Assembly (NCBI RefSeq): GCF_000230555.1
Contig: NC_016078.1
Location: 2,999,001 to 3,063,000, forward strand
Direction of reading: 5' to 3'
From: Pelagibacterium halotolerans B2
GTDB taxonomy: Bacteria > Pseudomonadota > Alphaproteobacteria > Rhizobiales > Devosiaceae
Length of the DNA: 64,000 nucleotides
In this document: one piece after another, positions 54,910 to 63,748 of the stretch
How the letters are laid out: each line of letters opens with the position of its first letter
How positions within the stretch are numbered: the first letter of the stretch is position 1
Notes under the pieces: model-generated
Database searches by the model: none
The model's input: the letters and a program-made list of their open reading frames with translations, nothing else
What the model was told of the DNA's origin: nothing
Made by a program: the position numbers and the translations under genes

Positions 54910-56238
54910 TTATTCGGTCAACAGGCTTTCCATGCCGCTGGCCACGGCGGAAAGCGCCTCGTCGAGCGTTTCCTGCCCGGTCCAGTAGCCGGTGAAATGC
55001 TGCGCCTGCAGCTCATAGACGCTCAACGCGTTTGCCCCGGTCGCCCCGTTCATCACATAGCCGTACTCGCCTGCGAACTCGCCGAGTTGGACCAGATCGG
55101 GACGTTCATCCGCAATCGCCGCGACAACCTCGGGCGTAAGCGCCGGCGCACCGCTGTTCGCCGCATAGGCAAGCGCGGCCTCCTCGGTGGAGAGCCATTG
55201 CAGGAAGGCAAGCGCACCGTCCTTGTTTGGCGCGTTCTGGTTGAGCCCGAACCCAAGGCCGTGGATATGGGTAAACCGGCCCTCGTCCCCCGACGGGGGC
55301 GCGACGATGGCCACTGTGTCGGCAATGGCGGGCGCGGTTTCGGGGTTGGTGAGTTCACCCGCGGCGCCATTCCATTGCAGCATGGTCGCCACCTGCCCGG
55401 AAACGAAAGCGGCATTGGCCTCGGGGAATTCGTACGACGTCGAATCCGCAGGCGTCGCTCCTGCGTCATAGAGCAGTTTGTAGAGTTCGAGACCCCGCCG
55501 ATAGGCTTCGGAATCGACTGTGATATTGCCCTCGTCATCCATCCAGTTGCCGCCGTATGAACGGGCCGTCGACTGCCAGACCATCATGTTGAACAAAAGA
55601 TTCTGCATCTGCAGCACGGTGCCGTAGCGCGTGGGGCTGTCGGGATTGACCGCCTGGGTGAAGTAAAGCGCCGTGGCGGCGTAATCGTCCCAGGTCCACT
55701 CATCGGGTGCCTTGGGTTCGAGCCGAGTCCCCAGATACTCCTCGGAAATATCCCCATAGGTTTCCGCTGCCGCCGGATCGCCAAGAAGCCCCTCGATCAG
55801 ATCCTCGCGGAAATACATGAAATGCAGCGAGAGATCGGTCGGCACGCCATATTGGTTGCCTTCGAACTGCATGGTCGAGAGCACGGATTCGCCATAGACG
55901 GCTTCGGCCTCGTCCGAAAGCGTCACCGGCTCCATGAACGGCGCATAGCGGCCGATGGAATAGGTGGCGATCAGGTTGAGATCGAAAGCCTGCGTGCCCG
56001 CGGCAAGATCGGCCTGCAACTTGTCCCAGAACCCATCGCGGGCGAAAAACAGCACCTCGACACGGTCCTCTTCGGCCAGCCCTTCCTGGCCGTTATAGAT
56101 GTCCGCAACGGCCCGCAACGCGGTTTCTTCCGGCCCGCCCGGCCAGCCGAGCACCGTGACAGCCGCCTGCACGCCGGCCAACGGCATGGCCGCGGCCATC
56201 AGCCCGGCCGCAAGACTTTTCAAGAGTGTGTTACGCAT
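54910..56238 (-). CDS. ABC sugar transporter substrate-binding protein (family 1)
   Basis: A 442-residue secreted binding protein with signal peptide 1-25 ('LAAGLMAAAMPLAGVQAAV'). 'NQYGVPTDLSLHFMYFREDLIEG' and 'AAFVSGQVATMLQWNGAAGEL' are typical of family-1 solute-binding proteins. It follows nanK by 27 bases, so its ligand is probably an amino sugar or sialic-acid-derived compound handled by the kinase and epimerase. Alternative ligands cannot be excluded. Confidence 0.85.
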   Translation of the reverse strand: MRNTLLKSLAAGLMAAAMPLAGVQAAVTVLGWPGGPEETALRAVADIYNGQEGLAEEDRVEVLFFARDGFWDKLQADLAAGTQAFDLNLIATYSIGRYAPFMEPVTLSDEAEAVYGESVLSTMQFEGNQYGVPTDLSLHFMYFREDLIEGLLGDPAAAETYGDISEEYLGTRLEPKAPDEWTWDDYAATALYFTQAVNPDSPTRYGTVLQMQNLLFNMMVWQSTARSYGGNWMDDEGNITVDSEAYRRGLELYKLLYDAGATPADSTSYEFPEANAAFVSGQVATMLQWNGAAGELTNPETAPAIADTVAIVAPPSGDEGRFTHIHGLGFGLNQNAPNKDGALAFLQWLSTEEAALAYAANSGAPALTPEVVAAIADERPDLVQLGEFAGEYGYVMNGATGANALSVYELQAQHFTGYWTGQETLDEALSAVASGMESLLTE

Positions 56239-56265
56239 GGTTGTGTTCCCTTTGGTTGGTCATGT

Positions 56266-57129
56266 TTAGTTCGATGGCAAGGCAATCTGGGCGATCCCCA
56301 CGATCCCCGCCTGCCCTCCCAATTGTGCCGCGACGAGCACTGGCCTCTGACGCGGCGGCAAATCCGAAAACGACGCGGCGATGCGCGCGATAAAGCCGGG
56401 CGCCAGGCCGATCGAACCGCCGATGATGATCCTTTCGGGCGCGAGCCCGAGCTGGATATTGGCGCACAGCGTGGCGATGCGGCCCGCCGAAAGCGCAATG
56501 ATGCTTTCGGCCCAGGCGTCGCCCTGTGCAGCGGCCGCGAAGACGCCGCGTGCATCGGTGGGGTAGCCCTGGGCTTGCGCTGCCTCGGCCATCCACCGCC
56601 CCGCCGCCAGACTCTCGATCGGCGTTTCATCGGCGATATCGGCGCGGAACTGCCCGAAATGCCCGGCCATCCCGCTCAGCAATTGTCCCCCGGCCACCAC
56701 GCCCCCGCCGATACCGGTCGAGATGGTCAGAAAAACGCAGCTTTCGGCTCCCCGCCCGGCGCCAAGCCGATACTCGCCCCAAGCCGCTGCCTGCGCATCG
56801 TTGAGCGCGATGGCCGGCGCGCCGGCCAGATCGCCGAGCACCTCGGTCAGTGGATAGTTGGACGGAATGGACAGCGTCTTTGGATTGAGCGCCGACCAGT
56901 GGCCGTCCTCAACGACGCCGGTAACCGCCGCGCCAACCCGGCCGTAGCGTCCGTGCCAATTGGGTGCTCGGCCGAAAAGATCGGCAATCCAGCTCCGAGG
57001 GTCGCCCGAACCGGGCGTAGCAATTTCCACGGGCTCGGTGATTGTCGTGCCCGACACCAGCGCACCGAGAATCTTGGTGCCCCCGATGTCGATGGCGAGA
57101 ACCGTATCTGTGGGCGCGCTGTTGGCCAT
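56266..57129 (-). CDS. nanK: ROK-family kinase, N-acetylmannosamine kinase candidate
   Basis: A 287-residue ROK protein: 'VLAIDIGGTKILGALVSG' (phosphate-1), catalytic Asp in 'AIALNDAQAAAWGEY' and 'ISTGIGGGVVAGGQLL'. The usual ROK zinc motif (His followed by three Cys in C-x-C-G-x2-G-C) is missing; here the segment reads 'AGHFGQFRAD'. It follows the epimerase by three bases. Placement with NanE points to ManNAc phosphorylation, but GlcNAc or glucose kinase are possible alternatives. Confidence 0.72.
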   Translation of the reverse strand: MANSAPTDTVLAIDIGGTKILGALVSGTTITEPVEIATPGSGDPRSWIADLFGRAPNWHGRYGRVGAAVTGVVEDGHWSALNPKTLSIPSNYPLTEVLGDLAGAPAIALNDAQAAAWGEYRLGAGRGAESCVFLTISTGIGGGVVAGGQLLSGMAGHFGQFRADIADETPIESLAAGRWMAEAAQAQGYPTDARGVFAAAAQGDAWAESIIALSAGRIATLCANIQLGLAPERIIIGGSIGLAPGFIARIAASFSDLPPRQRPVLVAAQLGGQAGIVGIAQIALPSN

Positions 57130-57132
57130 CGA

Positions 57133-57834
57133 TCAGCCTCTCGCCCTGTTGCGAGCATCGTGGCCTTGGGCATCGATGGCGTCCCGATACCAGGAGACGA
57201 TATGCTCGGTGCGGGTGATGGCCGAGCCCACCACCACCGCATTGGCGCCCACGGCCAGCGCTTTCGCCGCCTGTTCGGGACTGCGGATGCGCCCTTCGGC
57301 GATGACGAAACCGCCGAGCCCGGCCATCTTTTCGATAAGCTCGAAATCGGGAAGCGTGGGCTCCGGACCGTTTCCGACATAGCCCGAAAGTGTGGAGCCA
57401 ATGCAATCGGCGCCCGCGGCAAGCGCCGACTTAGCGTCCTCGAGATCGGCGCAATCGGCCATCCCCAGCGCGCCTTCCGCATGAATCGCGGCCAGAATGT
57501 CGCCGACGCTCTCTGGCCGGGGACGGGCGGTGGCATCGAACGCAACGATATCGGACCCCACCGTGCCAAGGTTGCGCGCCATCGCGGCCGTCGGCGTGAT
57601 GCGAACGTCATAATCGTCGAGATCGTGTTTGATGATGCCGATGATCGGTGCGTCGGTAACCGCCCGAACCGCCTCGACATAGGCCAGTGACTCGATGCGC
57701 AAGCCAACGGCTCCCGCCTCCAGCGCCGCGAGCGCAAAGCCGACGACGCAGGCCGAATTGTCCATCGGCCCGCCCGGAACGGGCTGGCAGGAAACGATCA
57801 AACCGGTATCGAGTTTTTCCAGCAACGCGTGCAA
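57133..57834 (-). CDS. nanE: N-acetylmannosamine-6-phosphate 2-epimerase
   Basis: A 233-residue TIM-barrel enzyme of the NanE family. 'GLIVSCQPVPGGPMDN' is the family start, the catalytic Lys is in 'GIIKHDLDDYD', Asp/Arg in 'IVAFDATARPRP' and 'VVGSAITRTEHIVSWY' near the C-terminus binds phosphate. It converts ManNAc-6-P to GlcNAc-6-P. It leads the operon nanE-nanK-binding protein-permeases. Neither nanA (sialic-acid lyase) nor nagA/nagB is in the window. Confidence 0.9.
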   Translation of the reverse strand: MHALLEKLDTGLIVSCQPVPGGPMDNSACVVGFALAALEAGAVGLRIESLAYVEAVRAVTDAPIIGIIKHDLDDYDVRITPTAAMARNLGTVGSDIVAFDATARPRPESVGDILAAIHAEGALGMADCADLEDAKSALAAGADCIGSTLSGYVGNGPEPTLPDFELIEKMAGLGGFVIAEGRIRSPEQAAKALAVGANAVVVGSAITRTEHIVSWYRDAIDAQGHDARNRARG

Positions 57835-57883
57835 GTCATTCGTCCTTTTTTGGGGGACGATAGCATTGGGGGTGGGGATGGCA

Positions 57884-57905
57884 ACTGGTTTCTTACTGGT
57901 ATTAT
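57884..57905. promoter_or_regulatory. ACTGGT direct repeats upstream of nanE
   Basis: ACTGGTTTCTT and ACTGGTATTAT are contiguous with 11-base spacing. The second 11-mer recurs exactly at 58692-58702 before the GntR gene. ACTGGT is the usual half-site of HutC/NagR-type regulators. The site overlaps the last bases of the GntR gene. Confidence 0.55.
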
Positions 57906-58645
57906 CGGTGCAATTCGAGCACGAAGTCGTAAACGTCGCCCCGATAGCGGGTCTGGGTGAATTCGACGACGCGGTCGCCGAAAAAGCAGCGGCGCTCGAC
58001 GATCAGAAGGCTCGCATGCTCTTCGAGCATCAGATGTGCGCGGTCGAGTGCGTCGGCGGGACCGGCCTGCATGCGCTGCACGGCGCGCTGGGGCAGGACC
58101 CCGACCGAATCGAGCGCCGCGTAAAGGGAATCCCCAACCAGATCGGGATCGCCGAGAATGGACGCAGGAACGGCGGCGATTTCCATGGCGATGGGCACAC
58201 GATCGGCCGTGCGCACCCGTCTCAGGCGCATAATCGAGGCATTAGGGCCAAGCCCCAGCGCCATCGTCTCCGCTGGGGTGGGGAAGGTTATCTCCTTGGA
58301 AATCCATATACATCCGGGCGAAAACCCCCGCGATTCCATGTCTTCGGAAAAGCTCGACAACCGCGCCAGAGATTTTTCCACCCGCGCCGTCACCTCGGTC
58401 CGGCTGCCCTGCCGCCGGCGAATGACCCCTTCGGCGATCAGCACATCGAGCGCCTTGCGCACGGTGACGCGGGAAACCCCCAGCCGGTTTTCGAGGGCGC
58501 GCTCGCTCGGCAGCAGCATGCCGCGTTTGAGATGCCCCTCGGCGATCAGACGCTCGATCACCGAGACGAGCCTGCGATAGAGGGGCTGGCCCTTGCCCTC
58601 CGCAAGCCCCGCCGACAGCGCGGCAATAATGGTGTCCTGAATCAT
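57902..58645 (-). CDS. GntR-family regulator of HutC type (UTRA domain)
   Basis: A 247-residue regulator. The winged helix has 'LPSERALENRLGVSRVTVRK' and 'GVIRRRQGSRTEV'. The UTRA effector domain runs from about residue 95 ('RLSSFSEDMESRGFSPG') to the end ('QTRYRGDVYDFVLEL'). The HutC/NagR type commonly senses phosphorylated amino sugars. GAGGGAG precedes the ATG at 58645. ACTGGT sites occur upstream of it and upstream of nanE, so it likely represses itself and the amino-sugar operon. Confidence 0.9.
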   Translation of the reverse strand: MIQDTIIAALSAGLAEGKGQPLYRRLVSVIERLIAEGHLKRGMLLPSERALENRLGVSRVTVRKALDVLIAEGVIRRRQGSRTEVTARVEKSLARLSSFSEDMESRGFSPGCIWISKEITFPTPAETMALGLGPNASIMRLRRVRTADRVPIAMEIAAVPASILGDPDLVGDSLYAALDSVGVLPQRAVQRMQAGPADALDRAHLMLEEHASLLIVERRCFFGDRVVEFTQTRYRGDVYDFVLELHR

Positions 58646-58691
58646 GTTTTCTCCCTCGCGAAAAATTAATCACAGAAGGCGCTGGATTCAA

Positions 58692-58702
58692 ACTGGTATT
58701 AT
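58692..58702. promoter_or_regulatory. ACTGGTATTAT box upstream of gntR
   Basis: An exact copy of the 11-mer at 57895-57905, located 47 bases before the GntR start. It probably mediates autoregulation. The rest of the 208-base gap to the LacI gene holds the LacI-type palindrome. Confidence 0.5.
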
Positions 58703-58805
58703 TCATTCGCCGCCATTTGCGACACCGAAAGCCAATGTTGCGGCCAAAAATGGTGGAGTTGAGCGAAAGTTACCCACATATTGACAGATCGGTGTTGGCC
58801 GCTTA

Positions 58806-58828
58806 TACGTATTATCTGCTAATACGTA
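58806..58828. promoter_or_regulatory. LacI-type palindromic operator before the LacI gene
   Basis: TACGTATTA-TCTGC-TAATACGTA is a 23-base inverted repeat with nine perfect pairs. Each arm holds the palindromic core TACGTA. It ends 25 bases before the LacI start codon. It is probably the autoregulatory operator for the operon that follows. Confidence 0.75.
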
Positions 58829-58853
58829 TTAACAAGCCGTGGAGGAGCGCAGC

Positions 58854-59899
58854 TTGTCGTCCCGCATGACACAGAAAGCGATTGCCAAGCTCGCCGGCGT
58901 CAGCCAGGCGACCGTCTCGCTCGTCCTCAACGGCAATGCCGACGACCGCCGCCGCATCCCCGAGCAGACCCGCGAACGCATTCAGAAGGTGATTGCCGAA
59001 ACCGGCTATGTCGCCGATCCGGTCGCGCGCCGGATGGTCAAGGGCCGAAACAATATTCTGGGCGTCTTCACCTACGAACCCGCCTTCCCCAGCGCGCAGG
59101 CCGACTTTTTCGCGCCATTCCTGTTCGGCATCGAAGAAGCCGCCCAAGAGGCCGGGTACGATCTCTTGCTGATGACCTCGGCGGGACGCGGCGCCGATGG
59201 GCGAAAGCAGATTTTCAGCGAAACCGCAAACCCACCCGCCTGCGGCTGGCCGATGGCTGCATCGTTCTGGGCCGTCAGTTCGATGCCGATGAACTCGCCA
59301 AGCTCGTGAGGAGCGACTTTCCTTTCGTTGCCGTCGGGCGACGCGACGATGCAGGGGGGCCGGTGCCTTATGTGGGCGCCGACTATGCGACGGCCACGGC
59401 AAGGCTTGTCGAAAAAGCGATGGCGCTGGGCCACACCAAATTCGCCTATGTGGGGCCCCATACGGGCGCGGAGTCGACGGTCGACCGGTGGAAGGGCTTT
59501 AAAGCGGGAATCGCGGGCGCTGGAGAACTTGTGCTTTACGACCCCAAAGTGGGCATCGACCCCGAGGATTTTCTGACGGCGATCCGGTCCATTGGCGCCA
59601 CAATCGTCTTTCTCACGGAACTGGCCGACGCCATTCCGTTCAAGCGGGCGGCAATCGCCAGGGGCCTGAGCGTTCCCGGCGACCTTTCCATCGTCGTGCT
59701 GGGCAGCCACATCCGCCCCGGCGATACCGTCACCAATTTCACCACCTACGCCGTCCCCCGCGAGGAGATGGCCCGCAAGGCTACGCTTGCCCTGATCGCC
59801 CGGCTCGAAGGCCGGGCCGAACTGGAGCAGACATTGCTTTCCTGTGAGCAGGTCGAGGGCGAAACCCTCGGCCCCATCAAACCCAAGAGTATATCGTGA
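58854..59899 (+). pseudogene. LacI-family regulator, frameshifted
   Basis: The N-terminal HTH is typical ('QKAIAKLAGVSQATVSLVLNG') with hinge 'VARRMVKGRNNILGVF'. The frame continues to 'DGRKQIFSE' at 59220 and then goes out of frame. In the -1 frame the periplasmic-binding-type effector domain resumes ('RLRLADGCIVLGRQFDADELAKLV', 'TKFAYVGPHTGAE', 'TVTNFTTYAVPREEM') and runs to 59899. Loss of one A in the A-run at 59221-59223 explains this. The TTG at 58854 with GGAGGAG is the likely start. It may be a pseudogene or a sequencing error; the intact downstream genes favour the latter possibility slightly. Confidence 0.8.
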
Positions 59900-61506
59900 A
59901 AGACTATTTTGCAGACATCGCCATCATCGGTGGCGGACTGGGCGGCGTGGCCGCCGCGCTCGGCGCCCTGCGCTCTGGCCGCTCGGTGATCCTGACCGAG
60001 GAATTCGACTGGATCGGCGGCCAGATGACCAGCCAGGCCGTGCCCTCCGACGAGCATTCCTGGATCGAACAGATGGGCGGCACCCGCACGTTCCGGCAAT
60101 TGCGCACCGCCATCCGGCAGTTCTATCGCGACCATTATCCGCTCAACGAGACAGCGCGCGGCTGGTCCGACCTCAACCCCGGCGCCGGCTGGGTCAGCCG
60201 CATGTGCGTTGAACCGCGCGTTCCCCTGGCGGTGATGGAAGCCTGGCTCGCCCCCTATATCGGCATGGGCAGGCTGCGGATTTTCAAGCCCTATCGGCCC
60301 ATCGAGGCCCAGACCGAAGGCGACAGCGTACGCTCGGTCACCCTGCGCCACGTCCAGACGGGCGAAAAGATCGTCGTCTCGGGCAAATATATCATCGATG
60401 CCACCGAGCTGGGCGACCTGCTGCCCCTGACCGGCACCGACTACGTAAAAGGCTTCGAGAGCCAGGCCGAAACCGGCGAGCCCAGCGCGCCCTCACAGGC
60501 CCAGCCCGAAAACCAGCAGGCCGTTTCGATCTGCTTTGCCGTCGATCATCTCGATGGCAACCATGTGATCGACAAGCCGAAAAACTACGACGAATGGCGC
60601 GCCGTCCAGCCCGATTTCTGGGGCGGGCCGCTGATCGGGTTCAAGGCACCCCATCCGCGCACGCTCGAAATCGTCGACCGCAGCTTCACCCCCAATCCCG
60701 ACGACGATCCCCTGGAGGTCGATGCCGACCAGCGCCGCAATGCGGGCGATGCAAACCTGTGGACCTTCCGGCGCATCGCCGCGCGCCGCAACTTCACCCC
60801 GGGCGCCTATGCCTCCGACATCTGCCTCGTCAACTGGCCGATGATCGACTATTTCGAAGCGCCGATCATCGACTGCACCGAAAACGAATACGCCCACCGG
60901 CTCTCGCGCGCCGCCGAATTGTCCTATTCCGTCTTTTACTGGCTCCAGACCGAAGCCCCCCGCGTCGATGGCGGACAGGGTTTCCCCGGCCTGCGCCTGC
61001 GGGGCGATGTGACCGGCACCGAACACGGCCTCGCCATGGCCCCCTATATCCGCGAAAGCCGCCGCATCAGGGCAGTGACCACGATCACCGAACAGGACCT
61101 CTCCTACGCGGTGCGCGGCGATGCCGGAGCGGTCAATTATCGCGACAGCGTCGGCACCGGCATGTACCGGATCGACCTGCACCCCTCGACCGGCGGCGAC
61201 AATTATATCGACGTGCCGTCCTGCCCGTTCGAAATTCCGCTCGGGGCGCTTTTGCCGCGCAATCGCTCCAACCTTCTGCCCGCCGGCAAGAATATCGGCA
61301 CCACCCACATCACCAATGGCTGCTACCGGCTGCACCCGGTCGAGTGGAACATCGGCGAAGTCGTGGGACGGCTGGCCGCCTGGTGCCTCGACAACGATCT
61401 CTCGCCCCACGCCGTTCAGGCCGACGACCGCCGGCTCGAAGACTTCCAGACCCATCTTTACCAGACCGGCGTCGAAATCCGCTGGCCCGAGATCCGGGCC
61501 TATTGA
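59896..61506 (+). CDS. FAD-dependent oxidoreductase (FAD_oxidored family)
   Basis: A 536-residue flavoprotein. The dinucleotide fold is 'IAIIGGGLGGVAAALGALRSG', followed by 'EEFDWIGGQMTSQAVP' (Gln/Met/Thr region typical of PF12831-like enzymes). 'GKYIIDATELGDLLPL' and the C-terminal 'SNLLPAGKNIGTTHITNGCYRLHPVEWNIGE' complete the FAD site. The GTG start overlaps the LacI stop codon. It is in an operon with an ABC sugar importer, so it probably oxidises a sugar or polyol taken up by it. The substrate is unknown. Confidence 0.82.
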   Translation: MKDYFADIAIIGGGLGGVAAALGALRSGRSVILTEEFDWIGGQMTSQAVPSDEHSWIEQMGGTRTFRQLRTAIRQFYRDHYPLNETARGWSDLNPGAGWVSRMCVEPRVPLAVMEAWLAPYIGMGRLRIFKPYRPIEAQTEGDSVRSVTLRHVQTGEKIVVSGKYIIDATELGDLLPLTGTDYVKGFESQAETGEPSAPSQAQPENQQAVSICFAVDHLDGNHVIDKPKNYDEWRAVQPDFWGGPLIGFKAPHPRTLEIVDRSFTPNPDDDPLEVDADQRRNAGDANLWTFRRIAARRNFTPGAYASDICLVNWPMIDYFEAPIIDCTENEYAHRLSRAAELSYSVFYWLQTEAPRVDGGQGFPGLRLRGDVTGTEHGLAMAPYIRESRRIRAVTTITEQDLSYAVRGDAGAVNYRDSVGTGMYRIDLHPSTGGDNYIDVPSCPFEIPLGALLPRNRSNLLPAGKNIGTTHITNGCYRLHPVEWNIGEVVGRLAAWCLDNDLSPHAVQADDRRLEDFQTHLYQTGVEIRWPEIRAY

Positions 61507-61532
61507 CGCCAAACCATCATCTCGAGGAGGAA

Positions 61533-62804
61533 ATGATGCACACCAGAACACTTCTGAAATCAGCCACCGCCCTTGCGGGCCTGGCCCTGCCGCTGGCCGC
61601 TTTCGGTCCGGCCCTGGCCCAGGATCAGGTCGACCTGCGCATGACGATATGGAGTGCCAACGAGGCCCATCTCGCCATGTTCAACGAGATCGCCGACGGG
61701 TTCACCGAACTTCATCCCGGCGTGACCGTCACCTTCGATTCGCTGCCGTTTGACAGCTACACGACCACCCTCACCACCCAGATCGCCGGCGGCAACGCCC
61801 CCGATCTGGCCTGGATTCTGGAAACCACGGCGGCAGATTTCGTCAATTCGGGCGCCCTTGCGCCGCTGAGCGAAACCTTTGCCGCCACCGAGGGCTATGA
61901 GCTCGATGATGTAACCGAACAGGCCACCGCCCTCTGGCGCGCCGATGGCGAACTCTATGCCTATCCGTTCTCGACCTCGCCCTTCGCGCTGTTCGTCAAC
62001 AACGACCTGATTTCCGAGGCCGGAGCGCAAACGCCCGCCGAGTTGATCGAAGCGGGCGAATGGAATTGGGACAACGCCATCGCTATCGCGGCCAGCGTCG
62101 CCGATACCGGTGCCAACGGTCTCATCGTGCGCGATTTCAACTATCAGATCTGGCAGAACCTCGCCTCGATCTGGCGCGGCTGGGGTGCCGATCCCTGGAG
62201 CGAGGACGGTGCCACCTGCACCTTCGCCGATGCGGAGATGGTCGATGCCATGAGCTTTATCCATTCTGCGATCTTTGAGACCGGCGCCATGCCCGGACCG
62301 GGCGAGAATGTCGATTTCTTCACCGGCGATGCGGCAATGACCATCACCCAGATCTCCCGCGCCTCGCTCCTGCCGCAGGGCGATGACGCCTTTGACTGGG
62401 ATCTGGTGCCCCTGCCCTCGGGCCCGGCGGGCAGCTATTCGGTGATCGGCCAGGCCGGCATCGGTGCCTTCGGCATGGGCGACAATGTGGATATGGCGGT
62501 ACAATTTCTCGCCTATCTCTCCAATCCCGAAAACAGCGCCAAGCTGGCGCAGTTTTTCCCGCCGGCCCGCCAGAGCCTGCTCAACGCCGAAACGCTGGGC
62601 GCCACCAACCCCCTGCTTTCGCCGCAACAGCTCGAAACCGTCGTCGTCGCCGGGATCACCAACGGTGTTGTCCTGCCCGGCCACGCCGGGTTCGCCGAAA
62701 TCCAGCAGGTCGTGCGCGCCGAACTCGACGCCCTCTGGCAGGCCGATGCGGACGTCCAGGCGGTGCTGACCTCGGTCTGCGACCGCATCACCCCGATGCT
62801 CTGA
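61533..62804 (+). CDS. ABC sugar transporter substrate-binding protein (family 1)
   Basis: A 423-residue secreted protein. Signal peptide 1-30 ends 'AFGPALAQDQ'. 'GFTELHPGVTVTFDSLPFDSYTTTLTTQIAGGNAPDLAWI' and 'GQAGIGAFGMGDNVDMAVQFLAYLSNPENS' are family-1 hallmarks. GAGGAGG lies just before the ATG at 61533. The ligand may be the substrate or product of the FAD enzyme upstream. No hairpin separates it from the permease gene, 15 bases away. Confidence 0.88.
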   Translation: MMHTRTLLKSATALAGLALPLAAFGPALAQDQVDLRMTIWSANEAHLAMFNEIADGFTELHPGVTVTFDSLPFDSYTTTLTTQIAGGNAPDLAWILETTAADFVNSGALAPLSETFAATEGYELDDVTEQATALWRADGELYAYPFSTSPFALFVNNDLISEAGAQTPAELIEAGEWNWDNAIAIAASVADTGANGLIVRDFNYQIWQNLASIWRGWGADPWSEDGATCTFADAEMVDAMSFIHSAIFETGAMPGPGENVDFFTGDAAMTITQISRASLLPQGDDAFDWDLVPLPSGPAGSYSVIGQAGIGAFGMGDNVDMAVQFLAYLSNPENSAKLAQFFPPARQSLLNAETLGATNPLLSPQQLETVVVAGITNGVVLPGHAGFAEIQQVVRAELDALWQADADVQAVLTSVCDRITPML

Positions 62805-62818
62805 CCGGATAAGAACCA

Positions 62819-63748
62819 ATGACTGTCGCGGCCAAATCTTCATCTCCACCAGCGCGAAAGCGTCCGTTCTGGACGATGGAGCGCCGCGACAGCCTTGCGG
62901 GCTATCTGTTCATCGCCCCGCAGATGATCGGCATCACCGTTTTCGTTTTGATCCCTCTGGGGCTGGTCTTCTGGTATTCGCTCCATGAGTGGAATGTCCT
63001 GGCCCAGACCTTCCGCTTTCAGGGTCTGGCCAATTATCAAACACTTCTGAGCGATCCGGGCCTGCCCCAGGTTCTGGCCGCCACCGGAATTTTCTCGGTG
63101 GGGCTGGTGATCTTCAACATGAGCCTGGCGCTGCTTCTGGCCGTGCTGCTCGACCAGAAGCTCAAGGGGATCGCCGTCTATCGCACGCTGTTTTTCTCGC
63201 CCGTCGTCGTTTCGCTGGTTGCATGGACCATCGTCTGGGGCTTTCTGCTCCAGAACAATGGCGGCATCAACGCCCTGCTCGCCACCTTCGGCATCGAGGG
63301 GCCAAACTGGCTGCGGCACCCGACAACGGCGATGATCTCGGTGATCGTCGTGCAGGTGTTCAAAAATGTCGGGCTCAACATGGTGCTGTTCCTCGCCGCG
63401 CTGCAGGGCGTGCCGCGCGAGCTTTATGAGGCGGCGCGGGTCGATGGGACACCGGTGTTCAAGCAGTTCACCCGCATCACCCTGCCCATGATCAGCCCCA
63501 CTGTGCTTTTGACCTCGATCATCACCATCGTGGGTTCGCTCCAGGTCTTTGCCCAGATCGCGGTTCTGACCCAGGGCGGGCCGGGCATGTCGACCACGGT
63601 TCTGGTCTATTACCTCTATCAGCAGGCCTTCCAGTTCCACAAATTCGGCTATGGCGCGACGCTCTCGATCCTGCTGTTCGTGATCGTGGCCGTCCTCACA
63701 TTCATCCAGTGGCAGATGCGCCGCAAGCTGGTGTTCTATGAAAACTGA
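62819..63748 (+). CDS. ABC sugar transporter permease (MalF-like)
   Basis: A 309-residue permease with six expected membrane helices. The first is 'LFIAPQMIGITVFVLIPLGLVFWYS'. The EAA loop is 'PRELYEAARVDGTPVFKQFTRITLPMISPTV'-like and 'VLTQGGPGMSTTVLVYYLYQQAF' is a MalF-type motif. It overlaps the next permease gene by 11 bases. Part of the importer associated with the FAD enzyme. Confidence 0.92.
   Translation: MTVAAKSSSPPARKRPFWTMERRDSLAGYLFIAPQMIGITVFVLIPLGLVFWYSLHEWNVLAQTFRFQGLANYQTLLSDPGLPQVLAATGIFSVGLVIFNMSLALLLAVLLDQKLKGIAVYRTLFFSPVVVSLVAWTIVWGFLLQNNGGINALLATFGIEGPNWLRHPTTAMISVIVVQVFKNVGLNMVLFLAALQGVPRELYEAARVDGTPVFKQFTRITLPMISPTVLLTSIITIVGSLQVFAQIAVLTQGGPGMSTTVLVYYLYQQAFQFHKFGYGATLSILLFVIVAVLTFIQWQMRRKLVFYEN

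Noticed and set aside
55822..57690. 622-codon open frame on the plus strand
   Set aside because: Antisense to the binding protein, nanK and nanE genes. The amino-acid composition is Arg/Gly/His-rich and has no recognisable domain.
58854..59899. LacI gene as two separate real genes
   Set aside because: The halves match the N- and C-terminal domains of one LacI protein, with the second frame lacking any start signal of its own.
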